NCBI RefSeq assembly: GCF_017794765.1
Contig: NZ_CP051236.1
Location: forward strand, 1,746,757 to 1,810,756
Direction: 5' to 3'
DNA: 64,000 nt
From: Nitratireductor sp.
GTDB taxonomy: Bacteria > Pseudomonadota > Alphaproteobacteria > Rhizobiales > Rhizobiaceae
The stretch's first letter is position 1. The number at the start of each line of letters is the position of its first letter. Positions 1 to 9,447 of the stretch are shown here, one piece after another. The notes beneath the pieces were generated by a model. It was not told where the DNA came from. It saw nothing but the letters and a program-made list of their open reading frames with translations, and made no database searches. Both the position numbers and the translations under genes were made by a program.

Positions 1-864
1 GTCGGTATGCAGGGCGTTGGGATTGCCGAGGCGGCAACGCAGAAGGCACTTGCCTATGCGCAGGAACGCCGGCAGGGCCGCGCCGCCGGTGCGCCCAAGG
101 ATGGCGGAATGAGCCCGATTGTCGAGCATCCCGACATCAAGCGCACGCTTTTGACCATGAAGGCTCAGACCCAGATGGCGCGCGCGATCACCTATGCCTG
201 CGCCTATGCGATCGACCGGGCTCGGCTTGGCGAGGGCAGCGAGGCGAAAGCCTGGCAGGCGCGCGCGGATATTCTGACCCCCATGGCGAAGGCCTTTTCC
301 ACCGATGTGGGCGTGGAGGTCGCCTCGCTTGGCCTGCAGGTTCACGGCGGCATGGGCTATGTGGAAGAGACGGGGGCTGCTGCACTCTACCGGGATGCGC
401 GGATCGCGCCGATCTATGAGGGCACCAACGGCATTCAGGCGATCGATCTCGTCATGCGAAAACTGCCGCTGCAGGGCGGCGAGGCGGTGGCGGCTCTGAT
501 TGACGAGTTGCGGGCCGATCAGAAGGCGGCTCATGCGACATCCGCTCTTGGCAAGACCGGTGAGATGCTGGCTACGGCGCTCGATGATCTCGAAGCGGCG
601 ACCGACTTCACGACCGACGCGCTTTCCAATGGTCGGGTGAACGAGGCGCTGGCGGGTGCTACGCCCTATCTGCGGCTCTTTTCGCTTGTCATCGGTGTCG
701 CGTTCAATGCGCGTGCTGTCGCCGGCAACGAAAACCCCGGCCATGCAGCGCTGGTGCGTTTCATGGCGGAGAATCTGCTTGGTGAGACGGGTGCACTAAG
801 ACAGAGGGTGACGGAGGGGGCGGCGAGCCTCGATGCGGCGGCCGACGCCCTTCTTTCGGCCTGA
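1..864 (+). CDS. acyl-CoA dehydrogenase, C-terminal part (5' end outside window)
   Basis: The reading frame is open from base 1 to a TGA at 862-864, so only the last 287 residues are visible. They form the C-terminal helical half of an acyl-CoA dehydrogenase. The flavin and substrate region HGGMGYVEETGAA is followed by YEGTNGIQAIDL, which holds the Glu expected to be the catalytic base. The last 100 or so residues look like the extra C-terminal domain of long acyl-CoA dehydrogenases of the FadE/AidB-like type. The family catalyses FAD-dependent alpha,beta-desaturation of acyl-CoA, the first step of beta-oxidation. The enoyl-CoA hydratase starting 10 bases later would take the next step. The exact chain length specificity cannot be read from the sequence. 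Confidence 0.93.
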   Translation, partial: VGMQGVGIAEAATQKALAYAQERRQGRAAGAPKDGGMSPIVEHPDIKRTLLTMKAQTQMARAITYACAYAIDRARLGEGSEAKAWQARADILTPMAKAFSTDVGVEVASLGLQVHGGMGYVEETGAAALYRDARIAPIYEGTNGIQAIDLVMRKLPLQGGEAVAALIDELRADQKAAHATSALGKTGEMLATALDDLEAATDFTTDALSNGRVNEALAGATPYLRLFSLVIGVAFNARAVAGNENPGHAALVRFMAENLLGETGALRQRVTEGAASLDAAADALLSA

Positions 865-874
865 GGAGACAGTC

Positions 875-1621
875 ATGAGCGAGCATGTTCTCATTGAGCG
901 GCGCGGTGCCGTACAGGTGATCCGGCTGAACCGCCCGGAAAAGAAGAATGCCATCACGCGCGCCATGTATGCGGCGATGGCCGGGGCGCTGCAGGCCGGA
1001 GATGCGGATGAAGCGGTGCGCTGCCATGTGCTTCTGGGGCAGCCCGGCGCGTTTTCGGCGGGCAACGATCTTGCCGATTTCATGGCGGTGGCCGCCGGTG
1101 GCGAAGGCGGTGAGGAGGTCTATGATTTTCTTCTGGCGCTGGCCGGGGCGGAGAAGCCGCTCGTCTCGGGCGTGGACGGTATTGCGGTGGGGATCGGCAC
1201 GACGATCCACATGCATTGCGACCTGACTTTCGCCACCCCGAAAACGGTGTTTTCAACGCCGTTTGTGGATCTGGGTCTCGTGCCGGAGGCGGGGTCGAGC
1301 CTGCTTGGGCCGGCAATCATGGGGCATCAGCGCGCCTTTGCCATGCTGGCGCTGGCCGAGGGGCTGCCGGCGGAGGACGCGCGCGCGGCGGGGCTGATCC
1401 ACCGCGTGGTGGATGAGGGAGAGCTGGAGAGTGCGGTCTTCAAGGCGGCGGAAGCGCTCGCCGCAAAACCGCCCGAGGCTTTGCGCATTGCCCGCAATCT
1501 GTTGCGCGGGCCGCGCGACGATGTTGTCGCGCGCATTCGCGAAGAGGGCGAGCATTTTCGCGCCCGTCTGAAATCTGATGAAGCGCGGGCTGCCTTCATG
1601 GCTTTCATGAGCCGTAAATAG
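875..1621 (+). CDS. enoyl-CoA hydratase/isomerase family protein
   Basis: The product is 248 aa in the crotonase fold. The first strand reads VIRLNRPEKKNAI, the oxyanion-hole stretch is FSAGNDLADFM, and the second conserved stretch is GIAVGIGTT. The ATG at 875 is preferred because GAGGAGA lies just upstream; the frame is open further upstream, but that part overlaps the preceding dehydrogenase. The family hydrates trans-2-enoyl-CoA, though many crotonases isomerise or hydrolyse other acyl-CoAs. The Glu residues of classical hydratases are not clearly placed here, so the exact reaction is uncertain. The 10-base gap suggests co-transcription with the acyl-CoA dehydrogenase. Confidence 0.9.
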   Translation: MSEHVLIERRGAVQVIRLNRPEKKNAITRAMYAAMAGALQAGDADEAVRCHVLLGQPGAFSAGNDLADFMAVAAGGEGGEEVYDFLLALAGAEKPLVSGVDGIAVGIGTTIHMHCDLTFATPKTVFSTPFVDLGLVPEAGSSLLGPAIMGHQRAFAMLALAEGLPAEDARAAGLIHRVVDEGELESAVFKAAEALAAKPPEALRIARNLLRGPRDDVVARIREEGEHFRARLKSDEARAAFMAFMSRK

Positions 1622-1644
1622 GGTGGGCCTGGCCTGGTTCGAAG

Positions 1645-2262
1645 TTACGGATAGAGCCGTTCGGTCTGCCAGTCGCCCTTTTCGTCGCGGGTGAAAACCA
1701 CGCGGTCGTGCAGGCGGAAGGGGCGGTCGTGCCAGAATTCGATGGATTGCGGAACGATGCGGAAGCCCGACCAATGCGAAGGGCGTGGAATGGTGCCGAC
1801 GGCGAATTTCGCCGTGTATTCAGCGACGGCCTTTTCCAGCGCGAAGCGGCTTTCAAGCGGGCGCGACTGCTTTGAGGCCCAGGCACCGATGCGGCTGCCG
1901 CGCGGGCGCGAGGCGTAATATTCGTCGGCCTCTTCATCGCTTACAACTTCGACCGGGCCACGAATGCGCACCTGTCGGCGCAGGCTCTTCCAGTGAAAAC
2001 ACATGGCGGCTTTCTTCGCGCTCAGGACTTCCTGCCCCTTGGCGCTTTCGAAGTTTGTGTAAAACACAAAGCCGCGCTCATCGAAGCCCTTCAGAAGAAC
2101 CATGCGCACATTGGGCATTCCATCGGGATCGACGGTGGCGAGAGCCAGCGCATTGGGATCGTTGGGCTCGGACCTGGTGGCGTCGTCCAGCCATTCGGCA
2201 AAGAGCCGGAAGGGCTCGTCGCGCTCCGTGAAGTCACCGGATTTTAACGTCTCGTCAATCAT
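1645..2262 (-). CDS. pdxH: pyridoxamine 5'-phosphate oxidase
   Basis: The 205-aa product matches the usual PdxH length. Recognisable stretches are [33 protein letters not shown], the FMN-binding region [16 protein letters not shown] and the C-terminal [12 protein letters not shown] followed by RLYP. The enzyme uses FMN and oxygen to oxidise pyridoxine or pyridoxamine 5'-phosphate to pyridoxal 5'-phosphate in the cytosol. The start at 2262 ([11 protein letters not shown]) was chosen because the longer open frame upstream is basic and unlike the family. It is convergent with the enoyl-CoA hydratase and divergent from the surface lipoprotein, so its promoter should lie just above 2262. Confidence 0.96.
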   Translation of the reverse strand: MIDETLKSGDFTERDEPFRLFAEWLDDATRSEPNDPNALALATVDPDGMPNVRMVLLKGFDERGFVFYTNFESAKGQEVLSAKKAAMCFHWKSLRRQVRIRGPVEVVSDEEADEYYASRPRGSRIGAWASKQSRPLESRFALEKAVAEYTAKFAVGTIPRPSHWSGFRIVPQSIEFWHDRPFRLHDRVVFTRDEKGDWQTERLYP

Positions 2263-2302
2263 ACTGGCTGCCTGTTCGCTTATTCTACGGGGAGAATGCC
2301 GA

Positions 2303-2755
2303 TTGTCGGGGGCAACGCAAGCGCCAGTTCGGGGTGTGGCCTTGGGTCTGCGTCTTTTTCGGCGCCTCTCCGTCCCGGTTGTCCTTATCACTCTGGCCGG
2401 CTGTAGCGTATCAGCACTCGATCTTGAACAGCCGGATATCGATCCTTCCATCGTAACCGGTTCGATTAACCCTGCCGCGGAGACGTCTCAGTCCCCAATG
2501 CTGCCAGCCGGAACGGAAGCGATGCTTCATGCAATGGTGGCGGAGATGGGAGAGGGGCTGGATGGTGCGCTGCCGCTCTCATGGACGGATGAGGACAATG
2601 GTGTTCGCGGTGTTATCTCTCATATTTATGATGACGGAACGTGCCGGAGTTTTGTGACCACACGCGAAAGTTTTGATGGAATCAGCCTCTATCGCGGCAC
2701 GGCTTGCCCAAGCCCCGAATTCGGATGGCAGATTCAGGCTTTCGAGGCGGTTTGA
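2303..2755 (+). CDS. RT0821/Lpp0805-type surface lipoprotein (putative)
   Basis: This small secreted protein has a hydrophobic stretch [13 protein letters not shown] ending in a lipobox-like Cys, so it is probably a lipoprotein. The mature part contains [19 protein letters not shown] and [19 protein letters not shown], a pattern I associate with the RT0821/Lpp0805 family of alphaproteobacterial surface proteins. The two Cys in the mature domain could form a disulfide. The start is uncertain. A TTG at 2303 has GGGGAGA upstream; a GTG at 2336 and a TTG at 2342 give shorter signal peptides but lack a clear ribosome site. No function is established. It lies between pdxH (divergent) and the DnaJ gene. 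Confidence 0.75.
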   Translation: MSGATQAPVRGVALGLRLFRRLSVPVVLITLAGCSVSALDLEQPDIDPSIVTGSINPAAETSQSPMLPAGTEAMLHAMVAEMGEGLDGALPLSWTDEDNGVRGVISHIYDDGTCRSFVTTRESFDGISLYRGTACPSPEFGWQIQAFEAV

Positions 2756-2874
2756 CGGGCCAAACTTGAGCAGGGTCTGGAATTTCTTCCTAGCCGATCG
2801 CATATAGAAGGCGACATCCCCAATTCACGAGCGTTTTGCCCTATAATGGGTGACGACCAAAGACAGAGTTGCAC

Positions 2875-3816
2875 ATGCGCAATCCATATGACGTTTTGGG
2901 CGTGGCCAGGAACGCCTCGTCCAAGGATATAAAATCGGCTTACCGGAAGCTGGCGAAGCAGTATCACCCGGACCAGAAACCGGACGACCCGAAGGCCAAG
3001 GAGCGCTTCGCGGAGATCGGTCAGGCCTATGAAGTTCTGGGTGACGAGAAGCAGCGTCGCGCATTCGACCGTGGCGAGATCGATGCCGAAGGCAAACCCC
3101 GCTTTGCGGGTTTCGAAGGTGCCGGAGCCGGTGGCGATCCGTTTGCGGGTTTTCGCCGTTCCGCGCGGGGTGGGCCGGGTGCGCAGCATTTTGAGTTCAG
3201 AAGCGGCGGTGCCGATGGCGCAGGCTTCGGCGGCGCGGATATTTTCAGCCAGATTTTTGGTGATGCGTTCTCACAGGCCGGCAGCGGACGCGGGCGCCGT
3301 GGGGGAGCTGGCGGTCGCCCCAGTGGCATGGGCGATCTGAACGCGACGCTCGATGTGGACATCGAGGATGTGGCGAAGGCGGAGAAGGTGACGGCGATCT
3401 TCCCTGGCGGTCGGCGCATTGCGGTGAAACTTCCGCGTTATGTGGAGGATGGTCAGACCATCCGTCTCAAGGGACAGGGTGAGGAAACGCCGTTCGGCGA
3501 ACGGGGCGATGCACTGGTCAAACTGCGGTTCCGGCCCCATCCGCGCTATCGGGTTGAAGGGCGTGATCTCCATGTGGATCTGCCGGTAAGCCTGCGCGAT
3601 GCGGTTCTGGGAGCCAAGGTTCCGGTTGAAACACCGACCGGCAAACTGGCCCTGACGATCCCGGCCTGGACCAGTTCGGGCAAGACAATGCGTCTGAAGG
3701 GACGCGGCCTGCCGCGCAAGACCGAGGGCAATGGCGATCTTTATGCCCACATCCAGATCGTGCTGCCGGAAGGTGGGGACCCTGCTCTGGAGGCTTTGTT
3801 CCGCCAATCCGCTTGA
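2875..3816 (+). CDS. DnaJ C-terminal domain protein (CbpA-like co-chaperone)
   Basis: The product is 313 aa. An N-terminal J domain (residues 1-66) carries HPD at 31-33. A Gly/Phe-rich linker spans about 75-150. Two C-terminal substrate-binding beta domains follow from about 157 ([17 protein letters not shown] to the end). The Cys-rich zinc finger of true DnaJ is absent, so this is the CbpA/type II form. It should stimulate the ATPase of a DnaK-type Hsp70 in the cytosol. The ATG at 2875 is chosen over an in-frame TTG six bases upstream because it begins the conserved [10 protein letters not shown]. It is not the canonical dnaKJ locus, so it is a secondary J protein. Confidence 0.93.
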   Translation: MRNPYDVLGVARNASSKDIKSAYRKLAKQYHPDQKPDDPKAKERFAEIGQAYEVLGDEKQRRAFDRGEIDAEGKPRFAGFEGAGAGGDPFAGFRRSARGGPGAQHFEFRSGGADGAGFGGADIFSQIFGDAFSQAGSGRGRRGGAGGRPSGMGDLNATLDVDIEDVAKAEKVTAIFPGGRRIAVKLPRYVEDGQTIRLKGQGEETPFGERGDALVKLRFRPHPRYRVEGRDLHVDLPVSLRDAVLGAKVPVETPTGKLALTIPAWTSSGKTMRLKGRGLPRKTEGNGDLYAHIQIVLPEGGDPALEALFRQSA

Positions 3817-3971
3817 TGCCTTGGCCGCGCTGTGCGATAGGGCTGCCGGCTTATCGCATTGCGCCGTCGGAGAATCGCGGACAAGTGCGGGTGATGAACA
3901 CAGGATGATGAAGCGCCGCGCCTTCAGGTGAAAGCAAGACGCTTCGGCAATTGAATTCGGAGAACCATTCC

Positions 3972-4790
3972 ATGACAAATGGCAATGGCCTGATGGCCGG
4001 AAAGCGCGGGCTCATTCTGGGGGTCGCCAACAATCGCTCGATCGCGTGGGGTATCGCGAAAGCATGTGCCAATGCCGGTGCTGAATTGGCGCTGACCTAT
4101 CAGGGAGATGCGCTGAAGAAGCGGGTTGAGCCGCTTGCCGCAGAACTGGGCGCGATTGTCGCCGGTCATTGCGACGTGACGGATATGGACAGCGTCGATG
4201 CAGTGTTCGCAAAGCTTGAGAAGGATTGGGGCAGGCTCGATTTTCTCGTCCACGCAGTCGCCTTCTCCGACAAGGACGAACTGACTGGCCGCTATGTCGA
4301 CACGAGCCGCGAAAACTTCCTGCGCAGCATGGATATCTCGGTTTACTCACTGACGGCGCTTGCCAAGCGCGCCGAGCCGCTGATGAGCGACGGTGGGTCG
4401 ATCCTCACACTGACCTATTACGGCGCCGAGAAGGTGATGCCGCACTACAATGTCATGGGTGTCGCCAAGGCCGCGCTTGAGGCAAGCGTGCGCTACCTGG
4501 CAGTCGACATGGGAGGCAACAACATCCGCGTCAACGCCATTTCGGCAGGTCCCATCAAGACGCTGGCCGCCTCGGGCATTGGCGATTTCCGCTATATCCT
4601 GCGCTGGAACGAGTACAACTCGCCGTTGAAACGTGTTGTTACCACCGACGAAGTGGGCGATTCGGCACTTTACATGCTCTCGCATCTCTCGCGTGGCGTG
4701 ACCGGCGAAATACTGCATGTGGATTCAGGCTATCATGTTGTCGGCATGAAGGCGGTCGACGCTCCGGATATCTCCGTGGTGACGGAGTAG
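3972..4790 (+). CDS. fabI: enoyl-[acyl-carrier-protein] reductase (NADH)
   Basis: This 272-aa Rossmann-fold short-chain reductase has the divergent FabI nucleotide motif LGVANNRSIAWGIA. The catalytic pair is Tyr159-X6-Lys166 in HYNVMGVAK, with Tyr149 ten residues before Tyr159 as in E. coli FabI. It reduces trans-2-enoyl-ACP in the last step of the fatty acid elongation cycle, and the family is the target of triclosan-type inhibitors. The ATG at 3972 follows GGAGA at a spacing of about nine bases; an upstream TTG would add only a short tail. Rhizobia often carry two fabI paralogues, so this copy need not be the only one. The histidine phosphatase follows 15 bases later. Confidence 0.96.
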   Translation: MTNGNGLMAGKRGLILGVANNRSIAWGIAKACANAGAELALTYQGDALKKRVEPLAAELGAIVAGHCDVTDMDSVDAVFAKLEKDWGRLDFLVHAVAFSDKDELTGRYVDTSRENFLRSMDISVYSLTALAKRAEPLMSDGGSILTLTYYGAEKVMPHYNVMGVAKAALEASVRYLAVDMGGNNIRVNAISAGPIKTLAASGIGDFRYILRWNEYNSPLKRVVTTDEVGDSALYMLSHLSRGVTGEILHVDSGYHVVGMKAVDAPDISVVTE

Positions 4791-4805
4791 GTACGAAGGC
4801 GCGTC

Positions 4806-5396
4806 GTGCTTCCATTATTGTATGTCATTCGCCATGGTCAGACCGCGTGGAACGCCGAAGAGCGTCTCCAGGGGCAGGCCGATACAGATATCAATGCGGT
4901 GGGCCAGGTTCAGGCTGACCGCAACGGCATCCGTCTTGCCGATCTGCTCAATCACGATGCGGGTGGCTTTGATTTTGTTGCCAGTCCATTGCGGCGCACG
5001 CGCGAAACCATGGAGCGTGTGCGTGCCGGGCTTGGTTTGCCGCGCGAGGGCTATCGCACGGATGCGCGCCTGATGGAACTGAACTTCGGCGACTGGCAGG
5101 GTTTTACCTATGCCGAGCTTGAAGCGGCCAACCCGGGATGCACGGCCGGTCGTTCAGAAGACAAATGGGGTTTCGTGCCGCCTGGCGACGCGGCCGAAAG
5201 CTATGAGAAACTCGCAGAGCGCATCAAACCCTGGCTTGATGAAGTTCGGGAACCGACGATCTGTGTGACCCATGGCGGGGTCATTCGCTCGCTTCTTTAT
5301 CTGACCGGAAACGCATCAAGCGATGAGGCGGCAGCCCTTGCCATCCCTCAGGACAAAATTCTTAGGTTCCAGAGCGGTTCGGCAGACTGGTTCTGA
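4806..5396 (+). CDS. histidine phosphatase family protein (phosphoglycerate mutase-like)
   Basis: The 196-aa protein has the N-terminal RHGQTAWN motif with the phospho-accepting His, the second Arg region SPLRRTRETMERV, and the C-terminal THGGVIRSLL with the second catalytic His. It probably acts as a broad phosphatase; mutase activity is possible but less likely in this context. The start is a GTG at 4806 with GAAGG about seven bases upstream. No ATG in frame lies before the conserved RHG. The 15-base gap to fabI suggests translation from the same transcript. The substrate is not known. Confidence 0.9.
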   Translation: MLPLLYVIRHGQTAWNAEERLQGQADTDINAVGQVQADRNGIRLADLLNHDAGGFDFVASPLRRTRETMERVRAGLGLPREGYRTDARLMELNFGDWQGFTYAELEAANPGCTAGRSEDKWGFVPPGDAAESYEKLAERIKPWLDEVREPTICVTHGGVIRSLLYLTGNASSDEAAALAIPQDKILRFQSGSADWF

Positions 5397-5398
5397 GC

Positions 5399-5647
5399 TT
5401 AATCGGGCAGAAGCATGTCGGTGATCTGTCTCACCCCGTTTTCCACCTCACGATAGGCAAGGATGACAGTCATCCCGGTTTCGATGGCTGAAACGTCCAT
5501 CTCGCCGGGGAGTCTGTATGTCTCTCCGTTCTCAAGCGTAATGGTCAGCTTCTCGGGGTCGACATTCGTGATTCTTCCCTCGGTATCCAGGGCAAAGGCC
5601 GCGGATACAAGCATCAGTAAGCCCCCAACAGCAGCGAAAATGCGCAT
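5399..5647 (-). CDS. DUF1344 domain-containing secreted protein
   Basis: This 82-aa protein starts with a short cleavable signal sequence (MRIFAAVGGLLMLVSAAFAL). The mature part, EGRITNVDPEKLTITLENGE then VRQITDMLLPD, looks like the small beta-rich DUF1344 domain common in rhizobia. The ATG at 5647 has AAGAGGT about six bases upstream. Its role is unknown, and the periplasm is the likely location. It is convergent with the histidine phosphatase, with only two bases between the stop codons, and divergent from aroC. Confidence 0.85.
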   Translation of the reverse strand: MRIFAAVGGLLMLVSAAFALDTEGRITNVDPEKLTITLENGETYRLPGEMDVSAIETGMTVILAYREVENGVRQITDMLLPD

Positions 5648-5848
5648 TCAGTACCTCTTGGGTTTCAATGTGGGCATCAATTGTCCATGACGCAGACACT
5701 GAATTTTTCTAACCATATAAATGTGTCAAAACTGGTGCGATTGGCAATGCGGTTTGACGGTGTCCGCAAACGCCAATAGAAGCGGTGCGAGCGGCTGGCG
5801 GCTTGAGCCCGATGGCCGCCATGTCTGGATCTCTGGAAGCCCACATTC

Positions 5849-6949
5849 ATGTCTCACAACACTTTCGGCCACCTGTTTCGTGTCACCACCTGGGGCGAAA
5901 GCCACGGACCGGCTATCGGCTGTGTGGTTGATGGGTGCCCGCCCGGTATTCGTTTCACTCAGGCCGACATCCAGGCCGAACTGGACAGAAGGCGGCCCGG
6001 CCAGTCGCGCTTCGTTACCCAGCGGCGCGAGCCGGACGCGGTGAAGATTCTTTCGGGCGTGCTGCCGGAGGAAGATGGCGCAACGCTGATCACCACCGGA
6101 ACTCCGGTCTCCATGCTGATTGAGAATGTCGACCAACGCTCAAAGGATTATGGCGAGATCGCGAAGCGTTTCCGGCCTGGCCACGCAGACTACACCTACG
6201 AGACCAAATATGGCCTGCGCGACTATCGCGGGGGCGGGCGGTCATCCGCGCGCGAAACGGCAACCCGGGTCGCTGCCGGCGCGCTGGCGCGCAAGGTGGT
6301 GCCGGGGATGACGGTGCGTGCTGCTCTGGTCGCCATGGGCGAGAAGGAAATCGACAGGGCGAACTGGAACTGGGATTTCATCGGCGATGCGGAGAACCCG
6401 TTCTTCACGCCGGATCCTGGTTCCATTGCAATCTTCACAGAATATCTCGATGGCATCCGCAAGGCGGGCTCTTCGGTGGGGGCGGTCATCGAGGTCGTGG
6501 CCGAGGGTGTTCCGGCGGGGCTCGGCGCGCCGGTCTATGCCAAGCTCGACCAGGATATCTGCGCCAATCTGATGTCGATCAACGCCGTGAAGGGCGTGGA
6601 GATCGGCAATGGTTTTGAGGCGGCACGCATTACGGGCGAGGAAAACGCTGACGAGATGCGCATGGGAAATGACGGCACGCCGCGTTTTCTGAGCAACAAT
6701 GCAGGCGGCATCCTGGGGGGCATCTCCACCGGTGAGCCCATCGTGGCGCGCTTTGCCGTCAAGCCTACCTCGTCGATCCTGACTCCGCGTCAGAGCATCG
6801 ACAGGGATGGCAATGAAGTCGATGTTATGACCAAGGGCAGGCATGATCCGTGTGTGGGCATTCGTGCCGTGCCTATTGCCGAAGCGATGGTTGCCTGCGC
6901 CATTGCCGATCATTATCTGCGCCATCGTGGCCAGACCGGCCGCATCTGA
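5849..6949 (+). CDS. aroC: chorismate synthase
   Basis: The 366-aa product begins [20 protein letters not shown], the first chorismate synthase signature. It continues with [11 protein letters not shown] and [20 protein letters not shown], and ends with the conserved [20 protein letters not shown]. The enzyme is FMN-dependent and removes phosphate from 5-enolpyruvylshikimate-3-phosphate to give chorismate, the branch point for aromatic amino acids, folate and quinones. Length and start fit the family. The stop lies 12 bases before the ATG of ribB, so the two genes probably form one transcript. The 201 bases upstream, shared with the divergent DUF1344 gene, should hold its promoter. Confidence 0.97.
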   Translation: MSHNTFGHLFRVTTWGESHGPAIGCVVDGCPPGIRFTQADIQAELDRRRPGQSRFVTQRREPDAVKILSGVLPEEDGATLITTGTPVSMLIENVDQRSKDYGEIAKRFRPGHADYTYETKYGLRDYRGGGRSSARETATRVAAGALARKVVPGMTVRAALVAMGEKEIDRANWNWDFIGDAENPFFTPDPGSIAIFTEYLDGIRKAGSSVGAVIEVVAEGVPAGLGAPVYAKLDQDICANLMSINAVKGVEIGNGFEAARITGEENADEMRMGNDGTPRFLSNNAGGILGGISTGEPIVARFAVKPTSSILTPRQSIDRDGNEVDVMTKGRHDPCVGIRAVPIAEAMVACAIADHYLRHRGQTGRI

Positions 6950-6961
6950 CGGAGTTTGCTG

Positions 6962-8062
6962 ATGCCCTATGATCAGAAGAAGGTCGTCGAAGCCCTTCGT
7001 GCCTTTGAAAAGGGCGAGATGGTTGTCGTCATGGACGACGATGGTCGCGAGAACGAGGGCGACATCATCGTTGCGGCAGTGCATTGCACACCCGAGAAGA
7101 TGGCCTTCATCGTGCGCCATACATCCGGCATTGTCTGCGCGCCGATGCCCCACGGCGAAGCAAAGCGGCTGAACCTTGCACCGATGGTTGCCGAGAATGA
7201 CGCCCCGCATTCAACCGCTTTCACGGTGAGTGTCGATTTCAAGCATGGCACCACGACGGGGATTTCTGCTGAAGATCGAACGCTGACCGTCCGCAATCTG
7301 GCAAACCCCAATGTCGGAGCGGGCGATTTCGTGCGCCCCGGACACATCTTCCCGCTGGTCGCACGTGAGGGTGGTGTGCTGATGCGCTCGGGCCATACGG
7401 AGGCTGCTGTCGATCTGTGCAAGCTCGCCGGACTGCCGCCCATCGGGGTCATCTGCGAGCTGGTGAATGATGACGGCACGGTGATGCGCGGACCGCAGGT
7501 TTCGGCATTTGCCGAGCAGCACGGGCTCCTGCAGGTTTCGGTTGCGGATCTCATCGCCTATCGCCAGCGACAGGAAACGCTGGTGGAGCGCGTGGCGAGC
7601 TTCGACATCGACACACCGAGCGGCCCGGCAAAGGCGCATGCCTACACGCTTCCCTGGGAAGCGATGCAGCACGTCGCAATTGTTTTTGGCGACATCCGGG
7701 ACGGGGTGGATATTCCCGTCAGGCTCCACACCGAGGATGTGGTGACGGATGTTTTTGGCAGGGAAGAGCGGCTGCGCGAAGCCATGGAACGCATGGCGCG
7801 GCTCGGCCGCGGCGTTCTTGTCTATCTGCGTGAGGGCTCGCTGGGTGTCGCCCATGAAAACCGTCGCCGTCCAGCGGGAAGCGACCGTGAGGACCATGAC
7901 GAAGCGTTGCGGCGTGAGAGTGAATGGCGCGAAATCGGTCTTGGCGCACAAATTCTCAGGGATCTCGGCATCTCTTCCATCAAACTGATGGCCTCGCGTG
8001 AGCGTCACTATGTGGGGCTTGAGGGCTTCGGCATCGAAATCGCCTCGACCGATATCGTTTGA
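6962..8062 (+). CDS. ribB: 3,4-dihydroxy-2-butanone-4-phosphate synthase with degenerate GTP cyclohydrolase II domain
   Basis: The N-terminal 210 residues are a complete DHBP synthase, with the acidic metal-binding stretch MDDDGRENEGD and HTSGIVCAP. It makes the four-carbon precursor of riboflavin from ribulose 5-phosphate. The C-terminal 155 residues follow the RibA fold, but the zinc-binding Cys are gone: the place of the normal CLTGD and RCDCG motifs is taken by HTEDVVTDVFGREERLREA. The second domain is therefore unlikely to act as a GTP cyclohydrolase. This RibB plus RibA-like remnant is known in alphaproteobacteria. The ATG at 6962 has GGAG seven bases before it; an in-frame TTG two codons upstream is less likely. 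Confidence 0.94.
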   Translation: MPYDQKKVVEALRAFEKGEMVVVMDDDGRENEGDIIVAAVHCTPEKMAFIVRHTSGIVCAPMPHGEAKRLNLAPMVAENDAPHSTAFTVSVDFKHGTTTGISAEDRTLTVRNLANPNVGAGDFVRPGHIFPLVAREGGVLMRSGHTEAAVDLCKLAGLPPIGVICELVNDDGTVMRGPQVSAFAEQHGLLQVSVADLIAYRQRQETLVERVASFDIDTPSGPAKAHAYTLPWEAMQHVAIVFGDIRDGVDIPVRLHTEDVVTDVFGREERLREAMERMARLGRGVLVYLREGSLGVAHENRRRPAGSDREDHDEALRRESEWREIGLGAQILRDLGISSIKLMASRERHYVGLEGFGIEIASTDIV

Positions 8063-8068
8063 ACCCTG

Positions 8069-8101
8069 TGAGACAGGCCCGACTTGTCCGAGCCTGTCTC
8101 A
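8069..8101. terminator. hairpin terminator between convergent ribB and MFS gene
   Basis: A perfect 10-bp stem (TGAGACAGGC paired with GCCTGTCTCA) encloses a 13-base loop just after the ribB stop. It lies between two convergent genes and is followed by an AT-rich stretch, so it could stop transcription from either side. There is no long T run, which weakens the case for strong intrinsic termination. Confidence 0.65.
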
Positions 8102-8141
8102 GTATAAATTCAGGGTAAAGTCTGGATAAAGTCTGGCGGCA

Positions 8142-9359
8142 CTATTCCGCCGGCTGGAATGTCGCACCGGCTGCCGCGCGGCGTTCGCCCGCAAGGCTTT
8201 TTTGACCGACCAGCACCGTCAACAGGGCGGAAAAGCCCGCTGCGACCGAAACCCAGAAACCGTTCTGCGGCCCGAATGCATCGATCACCCAGCCGGCGAC
8301 GAACGAACCCAGCGCCATGCCGATCCCGATGCCGGTCATAACCCAGGTGATACCCTCTGTCAGCATGGCCGGGGACACACGGCGCTCGATCACGCCGAAT
8401 GCGGTGATGAATGTTGGCGAGACGGCAAGGCCGCTGACAAAGACGGCCAGCGCGAGCAAGGCAACGGTGTTGGCGAAGAGAAGCGGAACCGTGGTGAACG
8501 CGATCACGGCCACTGCGATGGCGAGCTGACGTTGCAGGGGCATTTTGAGGTTGATTGCGCCGATGACGATACCAATCAGGAATGAGCCCACGGCGTAGAC
8601 ACCGATGACAAGACTGGCGGCACCCGGCTGGCCAAGAGCCTTGGTGATGGCCACGGAACTGACTTCGGCGGTGGCGAAGATGGCACCGACGAAGATCAGG
8701 GCAAGTGTGACGATCTGCACCGAACGCAGGCGGATCGCGGAGTGCGACGGCCCATCTTCGGCAGGACGTATGCCGGGTTCGGTCGAGCGCTGCAACACGA
8801 AAGCCGCAGTTCCGAAAGCCAGAAAGAGCGTACTGGCCAACATGCCGGCTTCCGGAAAGAGCGAGACGCTCAATCCCACCGAAAGCGAAGCGCCGGCGAT
8901 ATAGACCAGCTCGTCGGCGACAGATTCGAAAGCGAAGGCCGTGTTGAGTTCGGGCCTGTCGTGAAAGATCTCGGTCCATCTCGATCGCACCATTGCCGGG
9001 ATGCTGGGCATGGTGGCTGCGGCGAGGGCGGCAACAAACAGTGTCCACAACGGCCAGTCACGGTTTGCTGCCGTAATGAGCAGGAAAAAAGCGATCACGG
9101 AGATGGCAGTGAAAGGCGTCAGTATGGCACTTTGGCCACGCCGGTCCACGAGGCGCGAAATTTGCGGGGCAACGAAGGCGTTGGTTAGGGCAAAGGTGGC
9201 CGAGACAGCGCCGGCGAGCCAATACTCACCGTGGGTCTGTGATAGCATGGCGACAATGCCGATGGGGGCCATGGCAATAGGCAATCGGGCGAAGAAACCG
9301 GCTGCGGCGAAGCCTTTGGAGCCCGGTGCCTTGAAAATCTGGCGATAGGGGTTGGCCAT
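8142..9359 (-). CDS. MFS transporter
   Basis: The 405-aa protein is mostly hydrophobic with about 12 predicted membrane helices. The loop PQISRLVDRRGQSA between helices 2 and 3 fits the conserved major facilitator loop. The C-terminal half includes GIGIGMALGSFVAGWVID. It is probably an inner-membrane exporter of a small molecule or drug; the substrate cannot be deduced. The ATG at 9359 has AGGA upstream. It is divergent from a TetR-type regulator, and one 17-bp palindrome lies 36 bases upstream of its start. That arrangement points to repression by the neighbouring TetR with release by a transported ligand. Confidence 0.9.
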   Translation of the reverse strand: MANPYRQIFKAPGSKGFAAAGFFARLPIAMAPIGIVAMLSQTHGEYWLAGAVSATFALTNAFVAPQISRLVDRRGQSAILTPFTAISVIAFFLLITAANRDWPLWTLFVAALAAATMPSIPAMVRSRWTEIFHDRPELNTAFAFESVADELVYIAGASLSVGLSVSLFPEAGMLASTLFLAFGTAAFVLQRSTEPGIRPAEDGPSHSAIRLRSVQIVTLALIFVGAIFATAEVSSVAITKALGQPGAASLVIGVYAVGSFLIGIVIGAINLKMPLQRQLAIAVAVIAFTTVPLLFANTVALLALAVFVSGLAVSPTFITAFGVIERRVSPAMLTEGITWVMTGIGIGMALGSFVAGWVIDAFGPQNGFWVSVAAGFSALLTVLVGQKSLAGERRAAAGATFQPAE

Positions 9360-9394
9360 TGGAATGATCCTTGATGCAGAAGCAGGGGTGTTTT

Positions 9395-9411
9395 ACATAC
9401 GCAGCGTATGT
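9395..9411. promoter_or_regulatory. palindromic operator 1 (MFS side)
   Basis: The 17-bp palindrome ACATACG-CAG-CGTATGT has perfect 7-bp arms. It sits 36 bases upstream of the MFS start codon and is one of three near-identical sites in the intergenic region. It is the probable binding site of the adjacent TetR protein (inference from position and symmetry). Confidence 0.75.
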
Positions 9412-9424
9412 GGATCAGATAATG

Positions 9425-9441
9425 ACATACGTCTCGTATGT
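9425..9441. promoter_or_regulatory. palindromic operator 2 (central)
   Basis: ACATACG-TCT-CGTATGT, with arms extended to 9 bp by flanking TG and CA (9423-9443), making it the most symmetric of the three. Its centre is 30 bases from that of operator 1, close to three helical turns, which would place dimers on the same DNA face. Confidence 0.75.
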
Positions 9442-9447
9442 CAATTG

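Noticed and set aside
6950..6961. FMN riboswitch before ribB
   Set aside because: The gap to aroC is only 12 bases, too short for an aptamer, and ribB is likely translated from the aroC transcript.
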